A stretch of 64,000 bases of DNA from Wolbachia endosymbiont (group A) of Longitarsus flavicornis (GCF_963931955.1 NZ_OZ008337.1:1178001-1242000), one strand, 5' to 3'; shown: positions 1 through 9,598, numbered from the stretch's first letter. Program-made: numbers and translations. Notes: a model not told the origin generated them from the letters alone.

Positions 1-411
1 CTTTTTCTTTGTGCTACCAGATTCTGCAATAACAAAGAGCTTTACTTTATCAGCAACATCCTCTGGGCTTTTGATTTCTTCATTTTTTATAACAGCTACT
101 TTTAGAGTCTTTGAACTGTCAAAACTAAAATATATTTTCTCAATATTCAGCTTTGTTGCAATTTCTGTGTCTATCAAAGTAGAAAAGCTTCCTAAAAAGA
201 AATGCGGAAAAAATCCTTCTTTACCTACTGAATGTAAATACGATGGAACTTGGTCAACATACGATTGAAACCTTGCTTTGAAAGATTCAAAATCATTTCC
301 TTGTTGAGTCGAAGTGCTTGAAGCAGCTCCTGTTTCTCTAATTAATAACTCTATTAATTCAAAATCTTGCACTCCTTCATTATCAACTTCTCCTTGTTTT
401 CGTTTAGGCAT
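1..411 (-). CDS. cifB: CifB N-terminus (cytoplasmic incompatibility factor B), partial at window edge
   Basis: The open frame runs 137 codons from an ATG at 411 off the left edge. Residues about 45-110 include the stretch SYLHSVGKEGFFPHFF, then a FSTLIDTE segment, IYFSFD and LKVAV. These match in order the conserved N-terminal region of CifB proteins as I remember it (SFLYHV..RFLPVFFF, FDN, LKVAV). CifB is the toxin-like partner in cytoplasmic incompatibility and carries nuclease-like and, in some types, deubiquitinase domains further downstream. Those parts lie outside the window, so type and integrity cannot be judged. The gene sits 30 bp after cifA on the same strand, the standard two-gene order. 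Confidence 0.85.
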   Translation of the reverse strand, partial: MPKRKQGEVDNEGVQDFELIELLIRETGAASSTSTQQGNDFESFKARFQSYVDQVPSYLHSVGKEGFFPHFFLGSFSTLIDTEIATKLNIEKIYFSFDSSKTLKVAVIKNEEIKSPEDVADKVKLFVIAESGSTKKK

Positions 412-415
412 ATAA

Positions 416-423
416 CCCTCCTT
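416..423 (-). promoter_or_regulatory. Strong ribosome binding site for cifB
   Basis: Read on the minus strand this is AAGGAGGG, ending 4 bases before the cifB ATG at 411. It is a near-perfect Shine-Dalgarno sequence in the short cifA-cifB gap. It suggests cifB is translated independently from a shared mRNA, and it fixes the cifB start. Confidence 0.7.
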
Positions 424-441
424 TTAGATATATAATACTCT

Positions 442-1746
442 TTAATGATCACCTAACCCCACATAAGATTGACCATGCACTTTACTGAGCTCTACCTCAG
501 CTAAATCACCACTTGGGCCAGGTATGTTTTTTTGATCAAGTTCTTCATTAGCAAACTTACCATACGCTAAAAACTTATTTAATGAAACATGATCTCCTTG
601 CTCTAATATAGAACGTATATAATTTGCTTTTTTAGAAGACATAAACTCCCTGATTTGTCTAAGATTAGCCTTATCTAGCATTTCCCATACTGGCGCCATA
701 TAACTTTTTTCAACCAAATGCACTGAAAATTTTCCTTGAAAAGAAGAATCTTCCATCATTTCCTCGTCCAATGTGAAAGTACGATGATTATCAAATCCTT
801 CTTTTTTCCACATATGCATAAAAACTTCCACACCAGCACCTAAATAATGCTCTGGACAGTCCTTTATCATGAATTTCAACCAAAGAGAGTAATCATCTTC
901 TGAAATTTCACTTGATTTTAAACAATCAAATAATTCCTGAAATTTATCAAAACTAAATACATCCTTCATTCTATTTAAAGATCCATAATAACCATTCTTT
1001 CCTAAGTCTCTTTTCAAGAGCTCCGAATATTTATTAGGACTTATCTGACTTAAACAAAATTCAAACACATCGGGATAGCCACTATCACCTGCTGCATGCA
1101 CTGCAATTTTCATAAAAACTTCATCTTTTTCCTGAGCACTTAACTCACTTTCAGGTAATGAATTAACCTTATCCCAAAAGAACTCTACCGCTTCTACACG
1201 TCTTCTCCTCGAACTTATTGCTGCACGGTGTAAACCAAAGACATAAGGATGCTGGCCTTTCAGATCTAGCTCTGAAATGTATCCACTAATGAAATGTGAC
1301 CAAAATTGCATCATTGCATCTGTACACCAACTTCCACTTATTCTTTTTGCTAGCTTTTTTAATGCGTCTGGGTCACCATCTTTTACTTTATGCTTCTGTT
1401 TAAAATGTTCAAATAGAGAAATTATATCCTCTTCTAAGCAACACCAACACGCGATTTGGTAAAGATAAAAGTCCTCTAGTGGATTACTTATACCATTACA
1501 ACTTTTTGGTTCTATCATCTTTTTAGCCACTACTCTTCTATTGAGTTTGATACCATGTATTGTATCGGTTTTTTCCCAACATTCTTCATTTGATAATATA
1601 TTAAGAAAAAAGGGAAGATTCCCGGTATTGATAGTCTCCAAATATCCCCGCCCCCAATTTTTTATTTGAAGTTGTTTAGATGATTTATAAGGATCGTCAT
1701 CCTTAATAATAGAAAAGGCTAACTTGGTTAGGTCATCTAAGTCCAT
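442..1746 (-). CDS. cifA: CifA (cytoplasmic incompatibility and rescue factor)
   Basis: CifA, with CifB, causes embryo lethality when carried by sperm, and by itself rescues the embryo when expressed in the egg. This 434-residue protein shares landmarks with CifA as I remember it: an IK.W...Y.E.I segment followed by a NEECW motif near residue 55, an NPL motif near residue 88, a central FEFCL..LL..D segment, and YGKFA near residue 394. Type I CifA is about 490 residues, so this one is shorter and may belong to another type. I chose the ATG at 1746 rather than 1761 because GGAGG lies 8 bases upstream of it. The pairing with a CifB-like gene immediately downstream strongly supports the call. Type assignment needs alignment. 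Confidence 0.82.
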   Translation of the reverse strand: MDLDDLTKLAFSIIKDDDPYKSSKQLQIKNWGRGYLETINTGNLPFFLNILSNEECWEKTDTIHGIKLNRRVVAKKMIEPKSCNGISNPLEDFYLYQIACWCCLEEDIISLFEHFKQKHKVKDGDPDALKKLAKRISGSWCTDAMMQFWSHFISGYISELDLKGQHPYVFGLHRAAISSRRRRVEAVEFFWDKVNSLPESELSAQEKDEVFMKIAVHAAGDSGYPDVFEFCLSQISPNKYSELLKRDLGKNGYYGSLNRMKDVFSFDKFQELFDCLKSSEISEDDYSLWLKFMIKDCPEHYLGAGVEVFMHMWKKEGFDNHRTFTLDEEMMEDSSFQGKFSVHLVEKSYMAPVWEMLDKANLRQIREFMSSKKANYIRSILEQGDHVSLNKFLAYGKFANEELDQKNIPGPSGDLAEVELSKVHGQSYVGLGDH

Positions 1747-1813
1747 AATTCTTACCTCCATAAAAAAAGCATACAGAGCTATAATAATTTATAAACCCCA
1801 TACCAATTTCAAC

Positions 1814-1841
1814 ATCATATTCCACCTTTGTAATCTGTCAA
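1814..1841 (-). promoter_or_regulatory. Candidate sigma-70 promoter for cifA-cifB
   Basis: On the minus strand a perfect TTGACA (1836-1841) is followed, 16 bases later, by TATGAT (1814-1819), one base off the TATAAT consensus. It lies about 70 bases upstream of the cifA start. In AT-rich DNA -10 boxes are common, but an exact -35 at this spacing is less so. Confidence 0.45.
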
Positions 1842-2694
1842 CTACTATTTTAGAAAAATTTTCTAACCTAAAGTGATTTTCAGTAAAAGGCTCTTAATAG
1901 GCTTAATATACAGTCTTTTGTTCACTTTTTAATTCTGTTTTTTATAAGTTTATCTTAATACTTATTGTTAAATGAATTACTATTAATTTAATATTATATA
2001 TCGCTAATGAATTAAATAATATAACCATCTCCATCACTAAAAACCAGCTAGTGAGAGAAGAGTTTGTTTTGGGATGGCATGGTCTACCAAGTGTACCATA
2101 CGAACTTTTTAATATAGTGATTTTGCTATACGCTAAAACTAGCCATATTAGCCCATTTTATCCATATCTACATACGAACTGGTTTGCCTAACTTTGTTAC
2201 AATAATTTAAACCTTCTATTTTTAGAACCTTATTTTTACGTGGTTTATTCTCACAAATATACGATCTTTTTTGCAATTTTAGAAAGAGTCAATAATTCAA
2301 TTCTTTATAACACTAGCTAGCATGGTATCTTCACTAAAATATTTTTTTAAAAAGTTAGTTGACTTATAAATAATTCTCTACTAATACTGGCATGTGTTTG
2401 TTTATTCTGCTGAAGTTGCTCCATGCAGATTTGCTGTAAAAACTTCAGCAGTTTCCGTACTCCTTTAAAGCATAATCCATCATGCTCTTATAGTAGTGAT
2501 ATCAAATATAGGTCTTAACCATGTTAATTTATAGTAAAATTAGCTCAAATTTGGAGTCATAAGCAACACATACTCCATTGTTACTCACCATAAAAACTTA
2601 ACAAACGACATAAGTAGTAAAAAGATTATGGTTATTGATTTAATGTTATATATTGCATATAATATATTATGTATGTATGTTTAGAGGGGTAAGT
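1842..2694. other. Divergent intergenic region with one perfect hairpin
   Basis: About 850 bp separate cifA from the plus-strand ankyrin gene. I see no convincing coding frame. The only clear structure is an 11-bp perfect inverted repeat, CTGCTGAAGTT at 2407-2417 and AACTTCAGCAG at 2441-2451, with a 23-base loop. There is no T-run beside it, so it is a poor intrinsic terminator; a regulatory hairpin or old IS end is possible. Confidence 0.4.
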
Positions 2695-4704
2695 ATGGGT
2701 GATTTTACTGAGACGATGAAATCTATCATCAATCAACCAAAATCCAAACCAGAACTATCTGATATTGAATATGAATCCATTATAGAACATCTATCATCTA
2801 AAGAACATTTATTAAATGAGCTGATGAATGATATGTGGTACTCAGGAGATTTACCATCAGTTAGAAATCATAATGAACTACCTTCTTTAATAGATAGCAA
2901 ACTTGGACTAAACGAACAAATTTGTGTTTGGTTTGCTCTGGACCACGATCTTACGCCAAGTCAAAAAAATTTAAACAAGAAGTTACTTAGTGCTCTAAAA
3001 TGTTTAGCTTCTAACTGTGGTTCATTTGATAATACTGAACCTCTTGAAGAATTTTTAGATGATAATAAAAACAATAAAGATTTAAAAGTAATTCTTAATC
3101 TCAGAAGAGGAGAATCTCAATCAACAGTATTGCATGCGATTGCAGGAGCAAATATTGGTGGATTTCGTCGCACAGGAAATCAGGCTATAGATTTACTCTT
3201 AGAAGCAGGCGCAGATCCTAACATACAAGATAATAAAGGAAAAACACCATTATACCTTGCTGCTGCCAAAGGTCACCACGATAATGCAAACTCTCTTCTT
3301 TTGAAAGGAGCTAAACCTAATATAACAAGCAGAAAGGGCAAAACTCCACAACAAATAGCAACTAATAAACTCTGCTATAATATAGAAGAATTATTCTTAA
3401 CTGATAAACAGAAAAAGTTGAACAAGGAATTGTATGACTTACTTGTACTCGATTCAGACTGCACTAAAAATTTAAAGGAGTTTTTAAGTAAGCATAAAAG
3501 AGATTCAGATCTAAAAGTGGTGCTAAATATTCGGCACGGAATGGGTGAGTCAAAAGTGTTTTCATATATTGAACGTCTTTATTGGGATAATGAGGATTTT
3601 GCTCAAGAATTGAGAAAGATATTTCTAGAAGCAGGAGCATTAAATTATGATATAAATATCAATCACCCTAAGCAAAAGAAAGGACAAACCAGTACCTTAC
3701 TTGTTAAGTTAACTTCAAATCAAAAGGAAAAGCTAAGTAAGTTTTCTGGTAAGGTATTTCAAGCTCAAAACATGGCTGAACTTGAAGAGATTGTAAATGA
3801 TGCTATAAAGTCTGGTGTACGTTTAAATTATTCTTCTTTACAAGATTACTTTTTAGGTACTGAGTACAGTTTTACTGACTATGTGATAAGGAAAATCAGT
3901 GAGTTGGAAAAAAATCCTAAAGTTACTAGTAGTATAATATGTAAATTAGTATCAAAAGGAGCAGTGTTTGGTAATACAGTTGATGCTAATATGATTAACA
4001 CGCTGACATCAGAATTTAAAGAGCATAGAACTAACACGAAAAGAGCATATGAAGATTATATTAGCAATACTCATAAGTTTATTGAAATCGCAAAAAGTGC
4101 AACTAGTAGCGAGCTGAAAGATATAAGAATAGACAACTCCGTTTTTTACTTAGAATATTCTAAAGATAGTAAAATAGACATTACAAAGATAACAGATGGG
4201 GCAAGGGACTTAGGCCTAACCGATGGAGATATAAAATATGGAAGAAATATAGTAAAGATCGGTAATAATGAAGTAGAAATTAAAACCGAAAACGGCATAA
4301 GGAATTACACAGATCTTACAGAAGGCAGCGATGTAGTATTAACTTTCTATACTAGTTTGGGAGAATTAGAAGTTAGGTTATATCCTGATGAGAAAAATAA
4401 AAATTGGATAAAAGTAGAGGTGAGTGAAGAAGGCCTACTTCTACTTGATAAAATAGAAAGTTATAATGAAGCAATAGAAGATTGTAATGAGGGAATAGAA
4501 AATTATGAAGAAATAGGACAAAATTGCTTACTGGGAGGTTTATCAGTCATTGAAGCCATAGACCGAGGTGTTTTTGCTAGATCTGGTGGGTTAATGCGTC
4601 CTGAATTAATAAGCGAATCCAATAAGCAGAAGGGTTCATGGGTAAAACGTGAAGAATTAAGAAGAGTTTCTGATTCTAGGGAAAAAATTGCTAATTTACC
4701 ATAA
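2695..4704 (+). CDS. Large ankyrin-repeat protein with uncharacterised C-terminal region
   Basis: The frame opens at a TTG at 2653, but the ATG at 2695 is preceded by GAGGGG and is the likely start, giving 669 residues. Residues about 142-232 contain two to three ankyrin repeats with the GADPNIQD.KGKTPLYLAA signature. The N-terminal 140 residues and the C-terminal 430 residues show no family I recognise. The C-terminus is acidic and charged, with a short coiled-coil-like stretch (ESYNEAIEDCNEGIENYEEI) near residue 600. Ankyrin proteins next to cif genes in phage WO accessory modules are thought to act on host proteins, but no partner can be inferred here. The gene is intact and divergent from cifA. 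Confidence 0.8.
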   Translation: MGDFTETMKSIINQPKSKPELSDIEYESIIEHLSSKEHLLNELMNDMWYSGDLPSVRNHNELPSLIDSKLGLNEQICVWFALDHDLTPSQKNLNKKLLSALKCLASNCGSFDNTEPLEEFLDDNKNNKDLKVILNLRRGESQSTVLHAIAGANIGGFRRTGNQAIDLLLEAGADPNIQDNKGKTPLYLAAAKGHHDNANSLLLKGAKPNITSRKGKTPQQIATNKLCYNIEELFLTDKQKKLNKELYDLLVLDSDCTKNLKEFLSKHKRDSDLKVVLNIRHGMGESKVFSYIERLYWDNEDFAQELRKIFLEAGALNYDININHPKQKKGQTSTLLVKLTSNQKEKLSKFSGKVFQAQNMAELEEIVNDAIKSGVRLNYSSLQDYFLGTEYSFTDYVIRKISELEKNPKVTSSIICKLVSKGAVFGNTVDANMINTLTSEFKEHRTNTKRAYEDYISNTHKFIEIAKSATSSELKDIRIDNSVFYLEYSKDSKIDITKITDGARDLGLTDGDIKYGRNIVKIGNNEVEIKTENGIRNYTDLTEGSDVVLTFYTSLGELEVRLYPDEKNKNWIKVEVSEEGLLLLDKIESYNEAIEDCNEGIENYEEIGQNCLLGGLSVIEAIDRGVFARSGGLMRPELISESNKQKGSWVKREELRRVSDSREKIANLP

Positions 4705-5001
4705 AAATTGAAAATTATTATTTAAATATAAATTACTACAGTTAATAAATTATTGCAAAGGAGTCGAATCGATATCAATAATCTTTTAAGAATACTCTTT
4801 TATGTTGTTTTTCAGGAAAATGAGATGTCATTGTACAGGAGCTGGCCACAAGGTGTATTTTCAGGATATGAGACTGTATTAAAACACGATTGGCTGAGCC
4901 GACCTTTTACAGAATTTTTTTTCCAGATCTATAGCTCTTTTCACAATAATCCAAATAAATCATAATATGCTACTGGCCTACTATAGCCATAAACACATAT
5001 C
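4705..5001. other. Intergenic segment, no convincing gene
   Basis: A 70-codon plus-strand frame (4753-4965) begins at a weak start without a clear ribosome binding site and has no recognisable motif. I do not call it a gene. Nothing else stands out. Confidence 0.3.
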
Positions 5002-5207
5002 TTACCCTGTTCGGACTACTATAAGAAAAGCTATACTATTAAAATATGCAGCTAAATTGTATACATTGTCTACCACTGTTGCATCTAGTATGCTAAAATC
5101 TTCATCATCTATATTAATATTTTCGCATAATTGATTTTGTAATATCGACTTACATCAATCTCAATATCTTTTGGCATGGCCCTTTGTAGCAGCTCCTTCT
5201 TGCACAT
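5002..5207 (-). pseudogene. Relic of a small gene downstream of the recombinase, frameshifted
   Basis: On the minus strand an ATG at 5207 opens MCKKELLQRAMPKDIEIDVS and soon hits a stop. A second frame continues with SILQNQLCENINIDDEDF and LDATVVDNVYNLAAYFNSI to a stop at 5002. Together they look like one protein broken by a single frameshift. I do not recognise the family. Confidence 0.35.
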
Positions 5208-5238
5208 ACTCTTTTCAATCTCCCGTTGCTTTTGTAAA

Positions 5239-5835
5239 TTAAGATGCTAATCCATAAAATTTCTCTAATTGCTCGCTCCACAACATCGGTATTTCTTTCA
5301 AATCAGATAGCTTCAAACCTCTTGGCTGTCTCCCATTTACTATGTCTTCCTTAATCTTTGGTGCTAAATAATTCAACCTTAAAATTTGCTGTATACGTCT
5401 TGTACCTATATTAATTTTAATGCTCAGCTCCTTCACACTCCCATATTTTCCTTCCTCTAGTTGACGTTTCCAGGAATGGGCTCTCACCACTGCTTTCAGT
5501 AGCGCATTATTTGTTTTTCCTTCTGGCTCTACTACTGTGCATTTGTTTCCTTTCTTCTTCATTGGTATAAATTTTTCCTCTGATTCAGAACATACTTCTA
5601 TTCCATCTTCTTTTACCATTACTCCCTTTATTAACTTTTTCACTACTTCTTTCTGTTCTCTGAAACTTAAATTTTTCCATTCTTCTCCCCATTTTTCATA
5701 TAGCTGCTCTGTCTTTCTCATTACTTCTTTTTCCACCTCTCCCGCTACTATAGTTCTGTTTATTGATTCACAACCTTTTCCCCTTAAATGGTTATTGCAC
5801 ACGTAATATCGGTACCTTTTATTCTCCTTTTTTGA
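5239..5835 (-). pseudogene. C-terminal fragment of a large serine recombinase (phage WO integrase type)
   Basis: Reading from the intron junction at 5835, the frame gives SKKENKRYRYYVCNNH followed by a second cysteine in GKGCESINR. This is the zinc-ribbon of large serine recombinases, followed by the helical C-terminal tail ending WSEQLEKFYGLAS. Large serine recombinases integrate and excise temperate phages; this is the class I associate with phage WO. The N-terminal catalytic resolvase domain and the recombinase domain are missing. The fragment begins exactly where the group II intron ends and the 5' part is not found elsewhere in the window. It cannot be catalytically active. It marks an old prophage end. 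Confidence 0.75.
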
Positions 5836-7708
5836 GTAGGAGAGTAGACCAGTGGAACTTCCCCACCAGTCTCTCGCAAAACTGTACGTAAACCTCTCGA
5901 TTTATACAGCTTCCATTATTCAGCCTTTTGGCCTAACCCTAGTGTCCAGTGATAGAAAATATCCGGAGACCTCTTTCTCACCTTTCCTAGAAATTGTCTT
6001 GCTAGTCTTCCGTGACTCCTGAGTCTCTTATATTTCCTTTTCACCCACTTTTCTAGATGCCGCTCTATATTCTTTAGAGATTTGTATACTTCAGTTCTGT
6101 AAAATTTGCCATAGTACTGATACCAGCCTCTGACTATTGGATTTACTTTTCCTGATATCTCCTCTAATGTTATATGCGTATTTCGTAGCATTTTCCATGA
6201 CCTTATGGTTGTAGTAATCTTTTTCTTGGCCTTGTTGCTAATTGCTGGAAGAAATGAAACAAAATACTTCCCTATTTTATTTCTTGCTAACCTGGGTCTG
6301 AATGTGTAACCCAGAAAATTAAAACTTTGTTTAGGAAATTCACCACTCCTATTGTCATCCTTACAGTACACTATCTGTGTCTTTTCAGGATGCAATTTCA
6401 ACTTATACTCAGCCAATCTTTCTTCGATCATTACTTTCACAAACTCTGCCTGTTTCTCTGTTCTGCAGTGCACTATCGCATCATCCACATACCTCTCAAA
6501 TGGTACTGTCGGGTAGTTCTTTTTCATCCATATATCAAACACATGATGCATGAATATATTAGAGATGATTGGGCTAACTGAACCTCCTTGCGGAACTCCT
6601 TTATCCCTAACTACCTTACTGCCATCTGCTTGCTGAATGGGGGCTTTCATCCACCTCTCAACATACAGTATGACCCATTTGCAGTCTGTGTGCTTTTTGA
6701 TAGCTTGCAATGCCAAGCCGTGGTCCAAATTGTCGAAAAATCCAGATATATCAAGATCTATCGTCCAATCGTACCTCCAGCATCTTTTACGAGCTGTATC
6801 TACCGCATCCAGTGCAGACTTATTTGGTCTATAACCATATGAATCCTCATGAAATTTTGGTTCTACCAGCGGCTCTAGATACATAGCAGCAGCCGTTTGC
6901 CCTATCCTGTCGAATACTGAAGGAACACATAAAATTCTTTGCCCTCCTGTATCTTTTGGTATCGCAACAGCTTTTACCGGCTCTGGAAAATAACTTCCGG
7001 ATGACATCCTATTCCATAGTTTGTACAGATTATCTTTTAGATTTTCTTCAAACTTTGTTATCGAAACCTCATCCACACCAGCCGCACCTTTATTTTTCGA
7101 TACTTGTTTATAAGCCCTACAAATAAGTTGCTTTGGTATATCAAAAGACTTTGTTTTATTCATTAACTCCTCCCTTTCGGTTGATACATAATTAAAACTG
7201 AATAACTCAGCTCCTTCGCTCCATTTCCATTACAGAAACTTCTTCACTACTACGAGCTGATCCGCCCCTGTTTTTCGCATCGGTACTCTCATCCTTAGAG
7301 TTTAGCTCCTTGGATTTCTCCCTTATCATCGAAACGACAGGTTCCCGTAGTTCCACACAATAGCCTGAAATAGATTCATGCCACCTTTATGCCGGACGCC
7401 ATCTATCCAGTAAACAAGCTCCCGATAGATTTATCCCAGGTTACAAACGACCCCCTGGTTTTGACGTCATTTAAAAGGTTTCGACACTTCATCAGTGGTT
7501 CACTTTCGTTCATCTCTCTATTCCTTACATGACATATAATTATGCCTTTTCCATAACGCTCACTACCTTGGCTCTTTACCAAAGCAGCTTATGGTTGTTT
7601 GAAGCCTGCTCTTGTAAACCGGCTCCGAGGGACCTACCCTCATCTACTGTGCAGCTTTTGCACTTAGTTTGCTCTTACTTGAACATTCTTTGTGTCTCTA
7701 CGGCACAC
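5836..7708 (-). ncRNA. Group II intron (mobile ribozyme with internal reverse transcriptase)
   Basis: The intron runs on the minus strand for about 1.87 kb. Its 5' end at 7708 reads GTGTGCCGTAG, fitting the GUGYG group II start. Near its 3' end a domain V hairpin is visible: GCTGTATAAATC, a GAGA tetraloop, then GGTTTACGTACAGT. A domain VI stem (GAGAGACTGGTGG paired with CCACTGGTCTACTCTC) follows, with a bulged A. The 3' end is placed after CCTAC at 5836, satisfying the AY rule. The reverse transcriptase lies in the expected domain IV position. The flanking exons belong to two different genes, so the intron cannot now be splicing its original host transcript. Confidence 0.75.
5916..7163 (-). 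CDS. Group II intron reverse transcriptase/maturase
   Basis: This 415-residue protein copies the intron RNA into DNA and helps it splice. It has the reverse transcriptase palm with the catalytic box as YVDD (ERYVDDAIVHC), the QGGSVSPIISN motif, and the upstream GVDEVSI and YGYRPNKSALDAV motifs. The C-terminal maturase (X) domain contains GWYQYYGKF and a basic tail. I see no HNH endonuclease domain, which is common in short bacterial intron proteins. The frame is intact, so the intron may still be mobile. The start at 7163 follows GGGAGG on the minus strand. Confidence 0.9.
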   Translation of the reverse strand: MNKTKSFDIPKQLICRAYKQVSKNKGAAGVDEVSITKFEENLKDNLYKLWNRMSSGSYFPEPVKAVAIPKDTGGQRILCVPSVFDRIGQTAAAMYLEPLVEPKFHEDSYGYRPNKSALDAVDTARKRCWRYDWTIDLDISGFFDNLDHGLALQAIKKHTDCKWVILYVERWMKAPIQQADGSKVVRDKGVPQGGSVSPIISNIFMHHVFDIWMKKNYPTVPFERYVDDAIVHCRTEKQAEFVKVMIEERLAEYKLKLHPEKTQIVYCKDDNRSGEFPKQSFNFLGYTFRPRLARNKIGKYFVSFLPAISNKAKKKITTTIRSWKMLRNTHITLEEISGKVNPIVRGWYQYYGKFYRTEVYKSLKNIERHLEKWVKRKYKRLRSHGRLARQFLGKVRKRSPDIFYHWTLGLGQKAE

Positions 7709-7865
7709 CATCTGCCCCTTTTTTTATTAATAATCTCACTGTTTTGTAATCAGAGATTTCCACTGCTTGGTGCAATATCGTCTCTCCTTCTTCATTTCTT
7801 TTATTAATATCGTTACTTGATACTTCTTTAAAAAACTTACTAAAAGATTCTTTGCTAAACTTCAT
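7709..7865 (-). pseudogene. 5' fragment of an ankyrin-repeat gene, cut by the group II intron
   Basis: From an ATG at 7865, preceded by GAGGT, 52 codons encode MKFSKESFSKFFKEVSSND and then an ankyrin repeat (EGETILHQAV, TVRLLIKKGAD). The frame enters the intron at 7708 and stops within a few codons. The rest of this ankyrin gene is not on the other side of the intron, where recombinase sequence is found instead. Confidence 0.65.
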
Positions 7866-8032
7866 ACTTACCTCACAAAACTAGCTTTTCTAGCGTTAGA
7901 TAAATTTCTTATATTTACCTGCTGCTATTCAAGTTATGTCCGTTTTAGCATGAGAAAGCAAGTCCTTTTCTTTTTATTTCATACACTTTTACCTATTATT
8001 AATATAATATATGAGGATCTAAATACAAGCAT
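7866..8032. other. Short intergenic gap
   Basis: AT-rich sequence between the ankyrin fragment and the next gene; nothing recognisable. Confidence 0.3.
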
Positions 8033-8742
8033 TTAACTTATTACACATATTGCTTGACTATTTTTCCAACTTCTGTGCAAATGTCGATGTTCGTGCCATT
8101 TCAGTACTCCTGGGTAAAATACCAAAATATGCTTTTCTAATTCATGTATTGAGTCTTCTTGCTCTAAATCGTTTTTATAGTAAACATTGTGTTCTGCTAA
8201 AACATAGTTTGTAATCTTCTGATCAGTATAATTTTCTACTTTGTAGTGGTGAGTAACGCTAAACCTTTCTAAAATTGGTTTGTGTTTTAAATTCCAACGT
8301 TGCCATGAAAGTTTATCGTTTCCCAATACAAATTTATTTCCTTCTTCTTCTATGCTACCAACCGGAAAGCACGCATTTGTTTCTCCTAAGTTCCAACTGT
8401 CCGATAATACTATCTGCGCTTTTGCAAATTTAATCGATGGTAATAAACTCTGTGGTAATGGATATAGTGCTTTTAAGTTGTACCACAAATGATTTCTTTC
8501 ATAAATACCGTTATAATTCTTTGTGTGAGGCTCGGTTTCTCCAAGGATTGCTACATCTAGGCGATATATATCATTGCTTAAAGCTCGTTCATAATGATCG
8601 CGTAGATAGTTTTCTATAATCCTAATAACTGGACCACTAGACCTGAAAAAATTTACTCTTCCAAATGATAACACTGGTCCATCTTTTTCTATTTTTACCC
8701 CTGAATAATCAGAAAGAAGATCTCCAAATAAACTTTCATCTA
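8033..8742 (-). pseudogene. C-terminal part of an unknown protein, 5' end replaced by an IS element
   Basis: The minus-strand frame continues into IS sequence at 8743, so its apparent starts (8824, 8755) are not native. About 237 residues remain, from LDESLFGDLL to a stop at 8033. They are rich in aromatic residues and histidine, with a late KWHEHRHLHRSWK stretch. I do not recognise the family and see no membrane segment or signal peptide. The preserved open frame suggests the insertion is recent. Confidence 0.5.
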
Positions 8743-8805
8743 AGAACCTGTACATGATCTCAAGAAAGGAATAAACTAAGAGATAATGTATATAAGTTAG
8801 GATAT

Positions 8806-9138
8806 ATGAGGAGTTTATACCCAAGTAATATAAGTCGGGAAAGATTTGAGATTATATTACCAGATCTAGAGTCCTGTAGAAAAAAAACAAAACCAAGAAA
8901 ACTTGATTTGTATGATGTATTTTGTGGAGTGTTATACGTTCTGAAAAGCGTTTGTCAGTGGAGAATGCTACCAAAAGAGTTTCCAAAATGGCGCAATTGT
9001 TACGACTATTTTAAGAAGTGGAGTGAAAAACCAGATGCAAATAAAGAAAGTGTTCTGGAGCTGGTGTTAAAAAAAAATAGTTGGCGTAGTCCGACAAAAC
9101 AATGGTCGGAAAGAAAAAACCAGCTTCTGCATAATTGA
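8806..9138 (+). CDS. IS5-family transposase, N-terminal frame (orfA)
   Basis: This 110-residue frame encodes the DNA-binding N-terminus of an IS5-type transposase, with the characteristic VLYVLKSVCQWRMLPKEFP segment and a WRNCYDYFKKW motif. It overlaps the second frame near an A-run at 9111-9118. The catalytic DDE residues are in the second frame, so a functional enzyme would need a frameshift. Such two-frame arrangements are normal in some IS5 subgroups. Confidence 0.8.
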   Translation: MRSLYPSNISRERFEIILPDLESCRKKTKPRKLDLYDVFCGVLYVLKSVCQWRMLPKEFPKWRNCYDYFKKWSEKPDANKESVLELVLKKNSWRSPTKQWSERKNQLLHN

Positions 9139-9598
9139 TGCACAGAGTGTAAAAAATGCAGATACTGCTGAAGAAAAAGGCTACGATGCAGGCAAAAAGA
9201 TTTCAGGAATAAAACGCCATATTGCAGTAGATACGCAAGGTTTGCCACATGCAATTTATGTAACAACAGCAGAGATAACTGACCGTAGCAGTGCTGTGAG
9301 AATGGTAGAAAATGCAAAAGAAAACCTCTCGGGAGTTAAAAATGTACTGGTTGATGCAGGCTATACGGGAGAGAATTTTGCAACACAAATAAAAGCAACT
9401 ATTGGTGCAACTGTTGAGGTAATAAAACGCAGTGAATTACATACCTTTGCTGTATTGCCAAAAAGATGGGTTGTAGAGCGTTCTTTTGCTTGGTTGGAAA
9501 AATGTAGACGGTTATGGAAAAATTGCGAGCGTAAACTCAACACCAGCTTGCAAATGGTAGTTCTTGCTTTCACTGCTTTGTTCCTCAAAAGATTATGA
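9107..9598 (+). CDS. IS5-family transposase, catalytic frame (orfB)
   Basis: The frame is +1 relative to orfA. It contains the three DDE landmarks: IIDAQSVKN (first Asp), VLVDAGYTG (second Asp) and VVERSFAWLEKCRRL (Glu). It ends at 9598, just inside the right terminal repeat. An independent start is weak (TTG at 9242), consistent with expression as an orfA-orfB fusion. Confidence 0.8.
   Translation, partial: RKEKTSFCIIDAQSVKNADTAEEKGYDAGKKISGIKRHIAVDTQGLPHAIYVTTAEITDRSSAVRMVENAKENLSGVKNVLVDAGYTGENFATQIKATIGATVEVIKRSELHTFAVLPKRWVVERSFAWLEKCRRLWKNCERKLNTSLQMVVLAFTALFLKRL

Noticed and set aside
4753..4965. 70-codon open frame after the ankyrin gene
   Set aside because: No good start, ribosome binding site or motif, and composition like the surrounding non-coding DNA.
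6327..6842. Plus-strand open frames inside the reverse transcriptase
   Set aside because: They are antisense shadows of a clear RT with catalytic YVDD.
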